Part shown: positions 17,532 to 27,419 of the stretch, in pieces
Position numbering within the stretch: position 1 is the stretch's first letter
How the letters are laid out: every line of letters begins with the position of its first letter
Assembly: GCF_025666195.1 (NCBI RefSeq)
Contig: NZ_CP102592.1
Span: 4,898,001-4,962,000 of the forward strand
Length of the DNA: 64,000 bases
Direction of reading: 5' to 3'
From: Xanthomonas sp. CFBP 8443
Lineage (GTDB): Bacteria; Pseudomonadota; Gammaproteobacteria; Xanthomonadales; Xanthomonadaceae
Translations under genes and position numbers: made by a program
Notes under the pieces: generated by a model
What the model was told of the DNA's origin: nothing
The model's input: only the letters and a program-made list of their open reading frames with translations
Database searches by the model: none

Positions 17532-17584
17532 CGCACTCTAGCCTCACTGCTATTGCGGCGCTTAAAGTTCAGAAAACGCTCTAA
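17517..17584. repeat. IS5-type 5' end, copy A of a 68-bp direct repeat
   Basis: This 68-bp stretch covers the first codons of the IS5 transposase remnant and its upstream end. It matches 18905-18972 in the same orientation without gaps at 59 of 68 positions. The two copies bracket the GIY-YIG-like gene. Confidence 0.75.
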
Positions 17585-17665
17585 TTGGCTGATTGTATTG
17601 AACGCTTTAAGCATCGGAAAAGCCGCCAGCGAGAACCGTGGTGGCTGGGTATAGCACTTGGGAGA

Positions 17666-18784
17666 TCAGGCTATTCGTGCGTAGGTTTTTCCATCCAAGA
17701 CTCTTTTCACTTGGTCCACGTCTTTCGCCCCGATGCGCACGTAAATTTCCTCGGGCGTGTGGTTGTTGGCGAGCTCGCGTATTGCCTTGACTTGGACCAC
17801 GGATAAGCGCCCGTCCCGCCCGCAAATCTGCGCTATCGCCCAGTCGTTGTCCTTCCACTTTTCGGCGACCCATGGCGCCGGTAATCCCAAGCGGGGATGG
17901 TCATTCAGCCACTTGCGCAGAATCTTGTCGCGGTCATCGGGCAGAGGAACGACGCCTTTTGAAAGCAATCCGTTTTCGCGCAGGTAGCGCAGGCCGCTCT
18001 TTCCGCCCGGCACCATGTTGAGCCGGCGTTCGTCATCCCAATGCCCTTCCACCAGGAACTCTTCCGCCTCGTAGAGCTGCTCCACATCGTCGGTGATAGC
18101 CATCACCTTGTGGTGCACGTACGTGAGACGCCCACCCTCTTGCTCTTCTCGAAATCGGCGATGGAAAAGCAATGGACTGCCCGTCTCAATCGCACGACGG
18201 TGCTCGGACCAGCGCTTTTGCCAGCTACGGGTGGACACACCCACATAAAAGGACCCGTCGTCGGGGTACGACGCACCAGCGCCGAAGATGTGCTGGTAGA
18301 GGACATATGCGCGTTCGGGGTAGTGCTTGGGCGACAGCAGGAAGTGCGCGGGCACCGAAAATACAAGGCTAGGGCTCCTGATGGTGCTTTCGTCAATCTG
18401 CGTAGCTCCGCGCATGGCCGCAGCCAGGTACGCAGGGTCAGTAACGACTTCCACCGAAATCGTAGGCTGAATAGCTAACTCGCCTTCGCCTAGGGCGCCG
18501 AGACCGTACTCTGGCTTGCGGTCCACGGTTCTGTGCCCATCCATGAGCTTCCGGAACGGAGAGATGAATCCCGGACGGTCGCCCATGAAAATCATGCGCA
18601 CCACGGGTATCAGTTGGCCTGGCTTGAGCCTAAACACGCCGTGGGGATTCGCAGCCACCCGCGCCCATTCCCGCCCGTATTCGGAGGACCGCACGAAGTC
18701 TTCAAGCAGCTGCTCAACCTCGCGCCGCCGTCCAATCATCGACTTCGGCGCAAGATGCTCCCACCAAGCCTTATTTAGCTTCAT
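17666..18784 (-). CDS. GIY-YIG-like nuclease domain protein
   Basis: The 372-residue protein has a central GIY-YIG-like module. RAYVLYQHIFGAG gives the first strand, FYVGVSTRSWQKRWSEHRRA the Y-x-G strand and following Arg helix, and LYEAEEFLVEGHWDDE with RLNMVPGG the catalytic Glu and late Asn. The C-terminal part (VVQVKAIRELANNHTPEEIY) looks like a small DNA-binding helix-turn-helix. It is a lone gene between two IS5-type end remnants, so it may have been mobilised with them. A defence or homing role is possible but not demonstrated. Confidence 0.65.
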   Translation of the reverse strand: MKLNKAWWEHLAPKSMIGRRREVEQLLEDFVRSSEYGREWARVAANPHGVFRLKPGQLIPVVRMIFMGDRPGFISPFRKLMDGHRTVDRKPEYGLGALGEGELAIQPTISVEVVTDPAYLAAAMRGATQIDESTIRSPSLVFSVPAHFLLSPKHYPERAYVLYQHIFGAGASYPDDGSFYVGVSTRSWQKRWSEHRRAIETGSPLLFHRRFREEQEGGRLTYVHHKVMAITDDVEQLYEAEEFLVEGHWDDERRLNMVPGGKSGLRYLRENGLLSKGVVPLPDDRDKILRKWLNDHPRLGLPAPWVAEKWKDNDWAIAQICGRDGRLSVVQVKAIRELANNHTPEEIYVRIGAKDVDQVKRVLDGKTYARIA

Positions 18785-18904
18785 CGCGTCACCGCCTATC
18801 CTTCAAAATCCGGCCGGCCAAGCCCATCGTTGGCGTGCCGTTTGAGAGCCAAGCTTGCACGTGTATGGCTCCTACTTCCAAACCAGCGCCCAACGCGGCA
18901 TCGC

Positions 18905-18972
18905 CTTGCGGGGCATCACAGCACCCTAGCCTCATTAATATTGCGGCGCTCAAAGTTCAGAACACGCTCTAA
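18905..18972. repeat. IS5-type 5' end, copy B of the direct repeat
   Basis: Second copy of the 68-bp sequence at 17517-17584 (59/68 identical). Similarity stops just inside what would be the transposase start, so only the element end remains here. Confidence 0.7.
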
Positions 18973-19042
18973 CGCGCACAAGCCATCACGTTGAATGCCA
19001 GGAGGATGCCCTGAATGATCACGTGAACCAATGAGGATTGAA

Positions 19043-20839
19043 TTACCAACCTCTCATCTTGAAGATTCGGCCGTGATCCCCCTCATCATGTAGCGTGGCG
19101 ACGATTTCACCCGCTGTAAAAACAGGGGCATCATCTTCTGCTCGTACTGGCAAATCGGAGTCAATCAGCGTGATGACCGGCTGCAACCCTAAATCTGCAT
19201 AGCGACGCACAACTGTCAGCAAGTTCTCTTTCTTTCGGTCGTCCAGCGACTCCAACACTCCGTCGTGATAGACAAAGCGCGGAAACTTCTCGCCCAAGTG
19301 CGCTCGCAGCACGGCCATGTCGAAGGCAACGCACAGCAGCTTGCGGTATGTATGCCCCAAGTCAGCACTGGTGGCATTACCCGATCCATCGAGAATTTCC
19401 GCTTTGAAGTCCAGATGACCTGCTTGGTTGATCGCCACACTCAACAGCGCCTTGCGATCAATGACTTCTTCAACAATCTCGCTGAAGAAAACGCGGATCG
19501 TGGAGAACAGGCTTGCCTGATCGGAGTTTTGCTTGTCCACGTCGGCTTCAATCCGTGCCTGCAAATGGTCACGCTCTTCCGCTAGGGACCGAATTTCTGT
19601 ACGCAACTCCTGAAGCCGATGCAAATGGCCTTTCTGGTGCTCCAATGATGTGATGTCCGCGCGTAACGTCACCATCTCATCCGATAGTTGTTTGTACTTG
19701 GTGAAAACATCCGTTCCGCTCAGAAAGGAGAGCATTTCCGAACGCTTCTTCCCCAGCACATTCAACTCTGCGTTCACCCGTTTCAACTCTCCTTCGATTT
19801 CCGCAAATTCTTCTTTGAGATAGCCACGGCGCTCATCTGTGATGGCCCTATTGAAAGCGATCAACTGCTGAAAATCCTTCTTGATCTGCCCTTGGAACAG
19901 CACGCCGGCTTCGCCAAACAACCTCTGCGCCTCATCGGGACTGAAAAGGATTTGATCTTCCTGCAACGATGCCTGCACCTTCTTCCTGTTTTGACTTAAG
20001 GAGTAGCGTTCCGAATTCAGCGCAGCGATTCGCTCATCGACTTCATCAACCACCTTCTTGGTGCGATCCTTGTCCTGGGCACGAAAATCGAAAGCATCCA
20101 GCAGCACCTGTTTCTTCTCTGCGTCCTTTTGCTTAAGCAGAAGAATGCCTTCAATTTTGCTGATGTCCTCGACCGAACCTCCCAGTTCATTTTTTATGGT
20201 TTGCGCTATCTCCTGCTTCTTGGCAAGTTCGTACTCTTTCGCATAATGGTCAGCGATAAGCTTGGCATCAAAGCCCAGAAGATGTGCAAGAAATGGCTTC
20301 CAGTCAGCATGTTTGGAGGCGAACTTTCGAAGCTGGAAAACTTCGCGGAAATCCTCTTGTGACCGCAACAGATAGCCAAGCGCTTTGCGGTACGACCACG
20401 GCTTGAGAGCACGCCAGTCGAGCAGGCCATCAAGCAATTCGCGTGCGCGTTCAAAAGGAACGTCCCGATGACCCCATTCCGCGAGCGCCAACGCCGACAA
20501 GTCCTGATGGCCTGCCTCATGCTGCTTGAAGGCGATCTTGGTCGCGTCTTCTACGCTGCGTCGGATCGTGATGAAGGAGCCGTCCTCCAGTTCAATTTCA
20601 AGGAAAAAGACGAAATCCTTGAACAATTCAAAATGCTTGAAGAGGAAGAACTTAGGGTCTTTGCCTGCCAGGAAGCCGAAATCCAAAAGACGCCCCAGCG
20701 TGGTCTTCCCAAGATTGTGGGTGTCCTTGTTCCGATTCTCCGGCAGACGAATTTCCGCCATGACGACATTCAGCCCAAGAGCAAAGTCCACGGGCTCGAA
20801 CACATCCGGCTTGTTTGAATAGAGTTTAGATAGCTTCAT
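19043..20839 (-). CDS. ABC-three-component system ATPase (DUF2326, SMC-like)
   Basis: The 598-residue protein begins with a RecN/SMC-like N-terminal ATPase region (MKLSKLYSNKPDVFEPVDFA, then a Walker A variant THNLGKTTLGRLL at about 40-50). It has long coiled coils (about 200-430) and a C-terminal ATPase half (HTYRKLLCVAFDMAVLRA, then FPRFVYHDGVLESLDDRKKE). This is the DUF2326 pattern and fits the ATPase of ABC-three-component conflict systems. Its start overlaps the small middle-component gene by 14 bp, giving the operon order effector, middle component, ATPase. These systems are predicted to sense invading nucleic acid. The trigger is unknown. Confidence 0.8.
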   Translation of the reverse strand: MKLSKLYSNKPDVFEPVDFALGLNVVMAEIRLPENRNKDTHNLGKTTLGRLLDFGFLAGKDPKFFLFKHFELFKDFVFFLEIELEDGSFITIRRSVEDATKIAFKQHEAGHQDLSALALAEWGHRDVPFERARELLDGLLDWRALKPWSYRKALGYLLRSQEDFREVFQLRKFASKHADWKPFLAHLLGFDAKLIADHYAKEYELAKKQEIAQTIKNELGGSVEDISKIEGILLLKQKDAEKKQVLLDAFDFRAQDKDRTKKVVDEVDERIAALNSERYSLSQNRKKVQASLQEDQILFSPDEAQRLFGEAGVLFQGQIKKDFQQLIAFNRAITDERRGYLKEEFAEIEGELKRVNAELNVLGKKRSEMLSFLSGTDVFTKYKQLSDEMVTLRADITSLEHQKGHLHRLQELRTEIRSLAEERDHLQARIEADVDKQNSDQASLFSTIRVFFSEIVEEVIDRKALLSVAINQAGHLDFKAEILDGSGNATSADLGHTYRKLLCVAFDMAVLRAHLGEKFPRFVYHDGVLESLDDRKKENLLTVVRRYADLGLQPVITLIDSDLPVRAEDDAPVFTAGEIVATLHDEGDHGRIFKMRGW

Positions 20840-21074
20840 TTGGCCCTACGTATTCGACTGCGTCCGTCTTAGGACGATATTCAATCAGGCCCATCAGATA
20901 GAGAAAATTGAGTGCAGGCAGGAAAAGCACGTCGCCGCCCACAACGTGCTTCTTTGCAAATTTTCGCAGGACATCGTATTCATCGATGCGACGATTTTTC
21001 AGCCGCGACAGGAGCAGAAGAGAAACATTAACTACTGTGCGATCAGGATGGGAGTGCTTGGTTGGTCGCAGCAT
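20826..21074 (-). CDS. ABC-three-component system middle component
   Basis: The 82-residue protein (from MLRPTKHSHPDRTVVNVSLL; a GGAGG seven bases upstream favours the ATG at 21074) carries LLLLSRLKNRRIDEYDVLRK and FLPALNFLYLMGLIEYRPKT. This is the small winged-helix-like middle component seen between effector and ATPase in ABC-3C operons. It overlaps the effector gene at its 5' end and the ATPase gene at its 3' end, implying coupled translation. It probably links the two larger subunits. Confidence 0.75.
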   Translation of the reverse strand: MLRPTKHSHPDRTVVNVSLLLLSRLKNRRIDEYDVLRKFAKKHVVGGDVLFLPALNFLYLMGLIEYRPKTDAVEYVGPNEAI

Positions 21075-22032
21075 CATCCACCTCCCCAATGTCACAGTTC
21101 CAATACATGTAGAAAAGAATGGCTCTCGTCAGTCGCTTGTGGACGTGTTGCCGAAGAACGGGGTCGCGAGTGAACAGCAGATCCACCAGATACTCCATGA
21201 CTTCGTCGAAGGTCTGATAGTCCTTGCGCTTCGCAAGGATCTTGAGCTGAAACTCATCGACCACAGATTCGTACATGCGCAGCAATTCGATATTTTCTGG
21301 CGCAGCCAGAAAAGTGCGAATTTGCGCCGTTTCCTTCAGGTATTTACGCCGCTGCTCCTTTGCATATGCTGCCGTCATATTGTTGAGCGCGTTCTTCTCC
21401 TCATACGTCACGCGCACGGTCGGCGGGTCGTCGAGTAACGCTGTCAGGCCATCCTTTTGGCGCGCAAGCGCCTGAACAACCTCGGCAAGATCATCTGGAC
21501 TGACAATCAGCGGCGAGTCCACCGCATCCAAATTCGCCTCCAGGGCCACTTCTGGGAAGCGTTTCAGCCAAAGTTCTAGTTGTTCCAGGCCGCAAAGATA
21601 GATAGAAGAAGCAGGGACGCCGCACTGGGCGGCGATGTGGTCACGGATTTCTGTCTCGGAATTGCCGGTCAGGCGGCGATTCGCAAACAGCATGTAGTGG
21701 TCGAGTTGCTTGGCCTCGCGCAGCTTCTTGATGCGTGGCAGTTCTTTGCCGACCACCGTGTTGCTGCTAGATGTACTGTGGAAATCCAGCTCCGAAAAGC
21801 TGCGGTTGTACCCGTTGGTATGCTTGGCCTGAACAATGACCGTGCCCACCCACGGGGCGGCCTTACTGGGGTGCAGTTCCGCCGTGCCGACAAATTTTGC
21901 GTCACGCCCGCCATCCGGCCCTTTTGCGAATCCCTGAACGGCGATACCGAGCAAGCGTTGGCACAAGAGCACGATCAGTACCTCGAACTGATCGTCGCTC
22001 AAATCTTCATAAGCAAACTTCATTCTCCCCAT
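21043..22032 (-). CDS. ABC-three-component system effector with PD-(D/E)XK-like domain
   Basis: The 329-residue protein has an N-terminal Mrr-like endonuclease region: LSDDQFEVLIVLLCQRLLGI, then KGPDGGRDAKFVGTAE and VGTVIVQAKHTNGYNRSFSE, supplying the Asp and Q-x-K of a PD-(D/E)XK site. The C-terminal half (EEKNALNNMTAAYAKEQRRK onward) matches the helical C-terminal domain of ABC-3C proteins that contacts the middle component. It is the first gene of the three-gene operon. Likely activity is DNA cleavage on activation; that is inferred from the fold. An ATG nine bases in (22023) is also well placed after GGGGAG. Confidence 0.8.
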   Translation of the reverse strand: MGRMKFAYEDLSDDQFEVLIVLLCQRLLGIAVQGFAKGPDGGRDAKFVGTAELHPSKAAPWVGTVIVQAKHTNGYNRSFSELDFHSTSSSNTVVGKELPRIKKLREAKQLDHYMLFANRRLTGNSETEIRDHIAAQCGVPASSIYLCGLEQLELWLKRFPEVALEANLDAVDSPLIVSPDDLAEVVQALARQKDGLTALLDDPPTVRVTYEEKNALNNMTAAYAKEQRRKYLKETAQIRTFLAAPENIELLRMYESVVDEFQLKILAKRKDYQTFDEVMEYLVDLLFTRDPVLRQHVHKRLTRAILFYMYWNCDIGEVDDAATNQALPS

Positions 22033-22057
22033 CTCCCTCTATGCAGACGCCACCGAC

Positions 22058-22378
22058 TCATGCGGCAACCGTAATGCACGCCGAATGTGCACGCCGCGCT
22101 GGCTGCACCACAATCTCTACGCGCTGGTCCAGCGAAACCAGAGCCTGCATCAGCCGTTCCAGTGAAATGTTCTGGAGCTTGTAGCGGCGGACTTGGGACA
22201 CTTTCGGTTGAGTCATGCCCGTGATCGCAGCAGTCTCCGTCTGGCTCAGGCCGCGATGGTCAATTAATTCATTGAGCTTGAGCGCGAGCGCTGCCTTTGC
22301 CGAAAGCTCTTCAGCATCGTCAAAGCCCAAATCTCGCAGCACGTTGTCAGTGCCTTGCGGATGGTCACTACGCTTCAT
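22058..22378 (-). CDS. higA: HigA-like antitoxin, XRE-type helix-turn-helix
   Basis: A 106-residue protein with a central helix-turn-helix (LNELIDHRGLSQTETAAITG, then MTQPKVSQVRRYKLQNISLE) of the HTH-37 type found in antitoxins partnered with Gp49/HigB-like toxins. It lies three bases after the toxin stop codon, the toxin-first order typical of HigBA. It is expected to neutralise the toxin and to repress the shared promoter at the palindrome upstream of the toxin. Confidence 0.85.
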   Translation of the reverse strand: MKRSDHPQGTDNVLRDLGFDDAEELSAKAALALKLNELIDHRGLSQTETAAITGMTQPKVSQVRRYKLQNISLERLMQALVSLDQRVEIVVQPARRAHSACITVAA

Positions 22379-22381
22379 CGT

Positions 22382-22741
22382 TTATCTCCCGCTCGTCTTA
22401 TGACGGGCCAGTATGGCCTTCAACCGCTTCTCGATCAGTTTCACGTCCGGCTGCGGCGTGGCGACGCCGGACTTGGACTTCTTCTGGAACGCATGTAGTA
22501 CATGTACCGCATCGCCCATCTTCACTGTATAGACTGCCCGGAAGGTGTCGCTCCGGTTGTCTTCCACCAATTCGTACACACCGGAGCCCAACCCTTTCCA
22601 GAGCTTGGCCGAAGGCGGCGTGCTGCCCAACTGGACGATGAACAACGCGACACCCATGTCCTTCTGTACGTCGATGGGAAACTCCTTGAAGTCCTTCTTC
22701 GAGGAGCCTTCCCAGTACAGCAGCTTGCGTTTCTGAACCAT
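22382..22741 (-). CDS. higB: RelE/HigB-type toxin (phage Gp49-like)
   Basis: The 119-residue protein shows the Gp49-like toxin pattern: LLYWEGSSKKDFKEFPIDVQ, KLWKGLGSGVYELVEDN, FRAVYTVKMGDAVHVLHAFQ and KKSKSGVATP. Relatives are ribosome-dependent mRNA interferases. The ATG at 22741 is the only in-frame Met near the family start; a strong TATAAT lies just two bases before it, so the transcript start and initiation may be unusual. The pair probably stabilises the element. It sits 38 bp from the integrase gene. Confidence 0.85.
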   Translation of the reverse strand: MVQKRKLLYWEGSSKKDFKEFPIDVQKDMGVALFIVQLGSTPPSAKLWKGLGSGVYELVEDNRSDTFRAVYTVKMGDAVHVLHAFQKKSKSGVATPQPDVKLIEKRLKAILARHKTSGR

Positions 22742-22742
22742 G

Positions 22743-22770
22743 ATTATATCCGTTCGGGTATGAATCGCAA
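22743..22770 (-). promoter_or_regulatory. Toxin-antitoxin promoter and imperfect palindromic operator
   Basis: Read on the minus strand, TTGCGA (22765-22770), 16 bases and a perfect TATAAT (22743-22748) form a good sigma-70 promoter. The imperfect palindrome ATATCCG/CGGGTAT (22746-22761, one mismatch) overlaps the -10 region and fits a HigA operator. The -10 box is only two bases from the annotated toxin ATG. Confidence 0.55.
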
Positions 22771-22779
22771 GAAGTTGGC

Positions 22780-23994
22780 TTAGGTAGCCGCTGTTTCCAC
22801 CGGATCCGTTCGCCGCACCCCGGTGATGGCTTGGCGTCGGCTGGCCACCAGTTCGGCCGCCTCCCGTACCGGCTTGTCTTCGGTGTGGACGTAGCGCATG
22901 AACATCGCCACGGTCTTGTGCGCCGTCAGCGCCATGCCGACCTTGACCGGGATGCCCGAATTGGCAATGTCGGTAGCCGAGCGATGTCGGATGCCGTGCG
23001 TCCCCACATGGGTCACGCCGGCGCGCTTGAGGATGCGCGTCCAACCGCCGTAATACTCGCCCGTGGTCATGTGCTTCCCGGGATGGTTCGGGGACGGGAA
23101 CACATACGGGCAACCGTCCTTCCGGGGCGCGGTAGACAGCAGCCGATGGCCTTCCTCGCTCAAGGGCTTGGACATGCAGCCGGTCTTACTGTCGGGCCAG
23201 ACCACGCGCCGGTTCTCCAGATCAACCCAATCCCATTGCAGCGCGACGATTTCGGAGCGGCGGCCCGCGAACTCGAATTGCAGCCGGATCGCCAGCGGCA
23301 GGATCGCGTGATCCTGCCCCAGGCCGTCGGTTTCCAGAAACGCGAGACACCGGAACAGCTTGCCCATTTCCTCGTCGCTGATGAGGTGGGTGGCCTTGCC
23401 GTTGGGATACATCGGGACATGGCGGCACGGGTTGGTGCCGTCAGGCCGATATCCCCACACCTCGGCCAGATTGAACATCTTGCGCATGACGCTGAAAGTA
23501 CGGTTCGCCTCGGCCGGCTTGTGGACCATCTTTTTCATCGCCGACGCCACGTCGGGCCGCTTCACGTCCTGCACCTTCATGCGGCCTAGCATCGGGACGA
23601 TGCAACGGTCGATGACCGCCTGATACCCGCGCTGCGTGCTGGGCTTGTTACGCTGCTTGGAGTGGTCCTCCATGAACTTCTTGCACAGTTCCGCGACCGT
23701 GGGGGCGGATCGGGCGATTGCCTTATCGGCGCTGGGATCGCCGCCCCGGCGCACCTGCGCCAGCCACTCCTGCGCCAGCGAGCGAGCCTGCTCAACGGTC
23801 AACTCCCCGAACAAGCCCAAGGCGGGCTTGCGGCGCTCCCCGGCGTTCGTGCGGTACTGGAGCATGAAGACCTTGCGGCCCGCTGGTGTAATCTTGCACA
23901 GGAAGCCGGGCGCCAGCGTGTCCCGAAGTTCGACGGCCTGCGCCTGGGGTTTCGCCGCCTCCACGGCGGACTTGGTGAGCTTGATTCTTGCCAC
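22780..23994 (-). CDS. int: Tyrosine-type site-specific recombinase (element integrase)
   Basis: The 404-residue integrase starts at a GTG preceded by GAGGAG. It has an N-terminal arm-binding domain (VELRDTLAPGFLCKITPAGR), a core-binding SAM-like domain (about 105-190) and a catalytic domain with the expected residues: Arg in GRRSEIVALQW (about 245), His-x-x-Arg in THGIRH (about 334), His in TAHKTV and the nucleophile in FMRYVH (about 367). It is the outermost gene of the element, as in Tn4371-like elements, and should catalyse excision and integration. Confidence 0.9.
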   Translation of the reverse strand: MARIKLTKSAVEAAKPQAQAVELRDTLAPGFLCKITPAGRKVFMLQYRTNAGERRKPALGLFGELTVEQARSLAQEWLAQVRRGGDPSADKAIARSAPTVAELCKKFMEDHSKQRNKPSTQRGYQAVIDRCIVPMLGRMKVQDVKRPDVASAMKKMVHKPAEANRTFSVMRKMFNLAEVWGYRPDGTNPCRHVPMYPNGKATHLISDEEMGKLFRCLAFLETDGLGQDHAILPLAIRLQFEFAGRRSEIVALQWDWVDLENRRVVWPDSKTGCMSKPLSEEGHRLLSTAPRKDGCPYVFPSPNHPGKHMTTGEYYGGWTRILKRAGVTHVGTHGIRHRSATDIANSGIPVKVGMALTAHKTVAMFMRYVHTEDKPVREAAELVASRRQAITGVRRTDPVETAAT

Positions 23995-24170
23995 GATGAC
24001 TCCTCGGAAAGACCCGATTCCCAGGAGCCTTCTAGGGGCCAGCAGAGGGGAAGCTAGGTCAGGTTTCGGAAAGCACCGGCATATGTTGGACTCACCTAAG
24101 TTATTGATAAACCTGCTGCATGGGGCTTCGGCGTAGTCCAGCGAAGTTCGGTGCGGGAGTCATGGTGAAA

Positions 24171-24197
24171 TAAAAAAAGCCCGGGCGAACCCGGGCT
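24171..24197 (-). terminator. Intrinsic terminator of aceB-aceA
   Basis: Read on the minus strand, AGCCCGGG (24190-24197) pairs perfectly with CCCGGGCT (24178-24185) around a 4-base loop, and is followed by a run of T. It lies 46 bp after the aceA stop codon. The integrated element ends to its left. Confidence 0.9.
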
Positions 24198-24243
24198 CTC
24201 CCCTCCCGTGGGGATCGGCGAACAACGAACGCCCGGCTGCAGG

Positions 24244-25539
<1,296 letters not shown>

Positions 25540-25636
25540 CTTGCGTTCTCCTCGGAATGGATACGGCGATGAAACGGTGGTGCGGTGGAGACGAGGACGT
25601 GGCGCAGGGTTCGGAAGACGCCGGATCCGCATTTGC

Positions 25637-25657
25637 GAATCCCCAATCTCCAATCCC
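25637..25657. repeat. Short AATCCCC-type repeat between aceB and aceA
   Basis: The stretch runs through three AATCYCC-like units (GAATCCCC, AATCTCC, AATCCC). Similar GAATCCCCAATCCC motifs are, to my knowledge, common between genes in Xanthomonas genomes. Only the local repetition is seen here. Confidence 0.4.
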
Positions 25658-25667
25658 TGCCGTCCAA

Positions 25668-27311
25668 TCAATCGATCATCTGGTACGCCGGCAACGTCAG
25701 GAACTCGGCCAGATCGTCGCTGCGGGTCAGTCCGTCCAGCAGCGCGATGGCGTCGTCGAGGCGATTGCCGCCGGGCAGCAGCGCGCGCTCGCCCAGGCGC
25801 GCCGGCAGCTGGCGCATGCACGCGTCGAACAGCGCGAAGTCGATCGCGGTGCCGTCGTCCAGGTGCAGGCCGCCGACGTGCAGCCACTGCCACAGCTGAC
25901 TGCGGCTGATCTCGGCGGTGGCGGCGTCCTCCATCAGGTGGTGGATCGGCACGCAGCCGTTGCCGTCCAGCCACGCCGCCAGGTAGCGCACGCAGACCTC
26001 GATGTTGCCCTCGAAGCCGGCGCGGGTGATGGTGCCGGCGGACGGCGCGATCAGCGTGTCGCGGTCGGCCTGCACGTCCTCGCGGCGAACGTCGTGCTGG
26101 TTCGGCGCGTGCATGTGCTCGTCGAAAATGGCGCGGGCGATCGGGATCAGCGCCGGATGCGCGACCCAGGTGCCGTCGTGGCCGGCGCTGACTTCGCGCA
26201 GCTTGTCCGCGCGCACCCGTGCCATCGCCTGCTCGTTGGCCGCCTCGTCGTGGCCGATCGGGATCTGCGCGGCCATGCCGCCCATCGCATGCGCGCCGCG
26301 GCGGTGGCAGGTGCGGATCAGCAGTTCCGAATACGCCTTCAGGAACGGCTGGGTCATGGTCACCTGGCCGCGCTCGGGCAGCACCCGGTCGCGGTGGCGG
26401 CGGAAGGTCTTCAGGTAGGAAAAAATGTAGTCCCAGCGGCCGCAGTTCAGGCCGACGATGCGCTCGCGCAGCGCATGCAGGATCTCGTCCATCTCGAACA
26501 CCGCCGGCAGCGTCTCGATCAGCACGGTGACCTTGATCTGGCCCTGCGGCAGGCCCAGCATCGCCTCGATGTGCGACAGCGCGGCCTCCCACAGCGCGGC
26601 CTCTTCCATCGACTGCAGCTTGGGCAGGTACAGGTACGGGCCGCGGTCCTTGGCCAGCAGCGCGCGGCCGTTGTGGAAGGCGAACAGCGCCGCGTCGAAC
26701 AGGCCGCCGGCCAGCGGCTGGCCATCGACCAGCACATGCTTCTCGTCCAGGTGCCAGCCGCGCGGACGCACGATCAGCACCGCCTGCTCGTCGTATGGCT
26801 TGAGCGTGTAGCGCTTGCCCTGGCTGCCGTCGCGCGCCGGCGGCGCGGTGAAGGTCAACGTACCGGCCACCGCTTCGGCCAGCGCGCGTTGCCCGGCGAC
26901 CAGGTTGCGCCAGGTCGGGGCGGTCGAGTCCTCGAAGTCGGCCATGTACACCTTGGCGCCGGAGTTCAGCGCGTTGATGACCATCTTCGGATCGGTCGGG
27001 CCAGTGATCTCGACGCGGCGGTCCTGCAGCGCCGCCGGCAGCGGCGCCACGCGCCAGTCGCCGTCGCGGATCGCCTGGGTGTCGGCGCGGAAGTCCGGCA
27101 GGCCACCGCCGTCGAACCAGGCCTGGCGCTCGCGCCGCGCCGCCAGCCGCGCCTGGCGCTCGGGCTCGATCGCCCGGTGCAGCGACACCAGCAGGGCCAG
27201 CGCCGCCGGCGGCAGCAAGGCGTCCTGGCCGGCCAGCGAGGCGGTCAGGGTGATGCCCGGAGTGGAGCGGTCGGCGGAGGGGGATGAAGCGGCGAAGGCG
27301 GCGGCGGACAT
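25668..27311 (-). CDS. aceB: Malate synthase A
   Basis: The 547-residue enzyme condenses glyoxylate with acetyl-CoA to malate, completing the glyoxylate bypass. Diagnostic stretches include the [20 protein letters not shown] and FEDSTAPTW region, [51 protein letters not shown] and the late [10 protein letters not shown]. Its length is close to E. coli AceB (533). GAGG upstream supports the ATG at 27311 over longer in-frame extensions. It is the first gene of the aceB-aceA unit and is divergent from a LysR-type gene. Confidence 0.96.
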   Translation of the reverse strand: MSAAAFAASSPSADRSTPGITLTASLAGQDALLPPAALALLVSLHRAIEPERQARLAARRERQAWFDGGGLPDFRADTQAIRDGDWRVAPLPAALQDRRVEITGPTDPKMVINALNSGAKVYMADFEDSTAPTWRNLVAGQRALAEAVAGTLTFTAPPARDGSQGKRYTLKPYDEQAVLIVRPRGWHLDEKHVLVDGQPLAGGLFDAALFAFHNGRALLAKDRGPYLYLPKLQSMEEAALWEAALSHIEAMLGLPQGQIKVTVLIETLPAVFEMDEILHALRERIVGLNCGRWDYIFSYLKTFRRHRDRVLPERGQVTMTQPFLKAYSELLIRTCHRRGAHAMGGMAAQIPIGHDEAANEQAMARVRADKLREVSAGHDGTWVAHPALIPIARAIFDEHMHAPNQHDVRREDVQADRDTLIAPSAGTITRAGFEGNIEVCVRYLAAWLDGNGCVPIHHLMEDAATAEISRSQLWQWLHVGGLHLDDGTAIDFALFDACMRQLPARLGERALLPGGNRLDDAIALLDGLTRSDDLAEFLTLPAYQMID

Positions 27312-27363
27312 GGTGGGGTTCCTCGATGTTTCCGGGCTGCCACCGTGCGTCCGCCGCAAGTAT

Positions 27364-27384
27364 TTGACAATACAGTTTTATCAA
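27364..27384. promoter_or_regulatory. LysR-type box in the divergent aceB/lysR region
   Basis: TTGA and TCAA form an inverted pair separated by 13 bases, with the T-N11-A form inside, typical of LysR-type sites. The same TTGACA also fits a plus-strand -35 box, with a weak -10 (CATTAA) 17 bases on. Binding by the adjacent LysR-type protein is inferred. Confidence 0.5.
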
Positions 27385-27419
27385 TGCATTAAATAAGCTC
27401 ACCTTATATCTATCACGCC

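Noticed and set aside
17585..17665. A tRNA or att site near the IS5 remnant
   Set aside because: No tRNA-like cloverleaf or CCA-end pattern could be seen; the stretch is plain intergenic DNA.
24001..24170. Attachment-site core of the element
   Set aside because: The end must lie here, but with only one end of the element in the window no direct repeat can be identified, and I found no exact match to the TTTTTCAT core known from Tn4371.
25557..27287. A 576-codon plus-strand open frame opposite aceB
   Set aside because: It is antisense to a clear malate synthase gene and has the low-complexity composition of GC-rich shadow frames.
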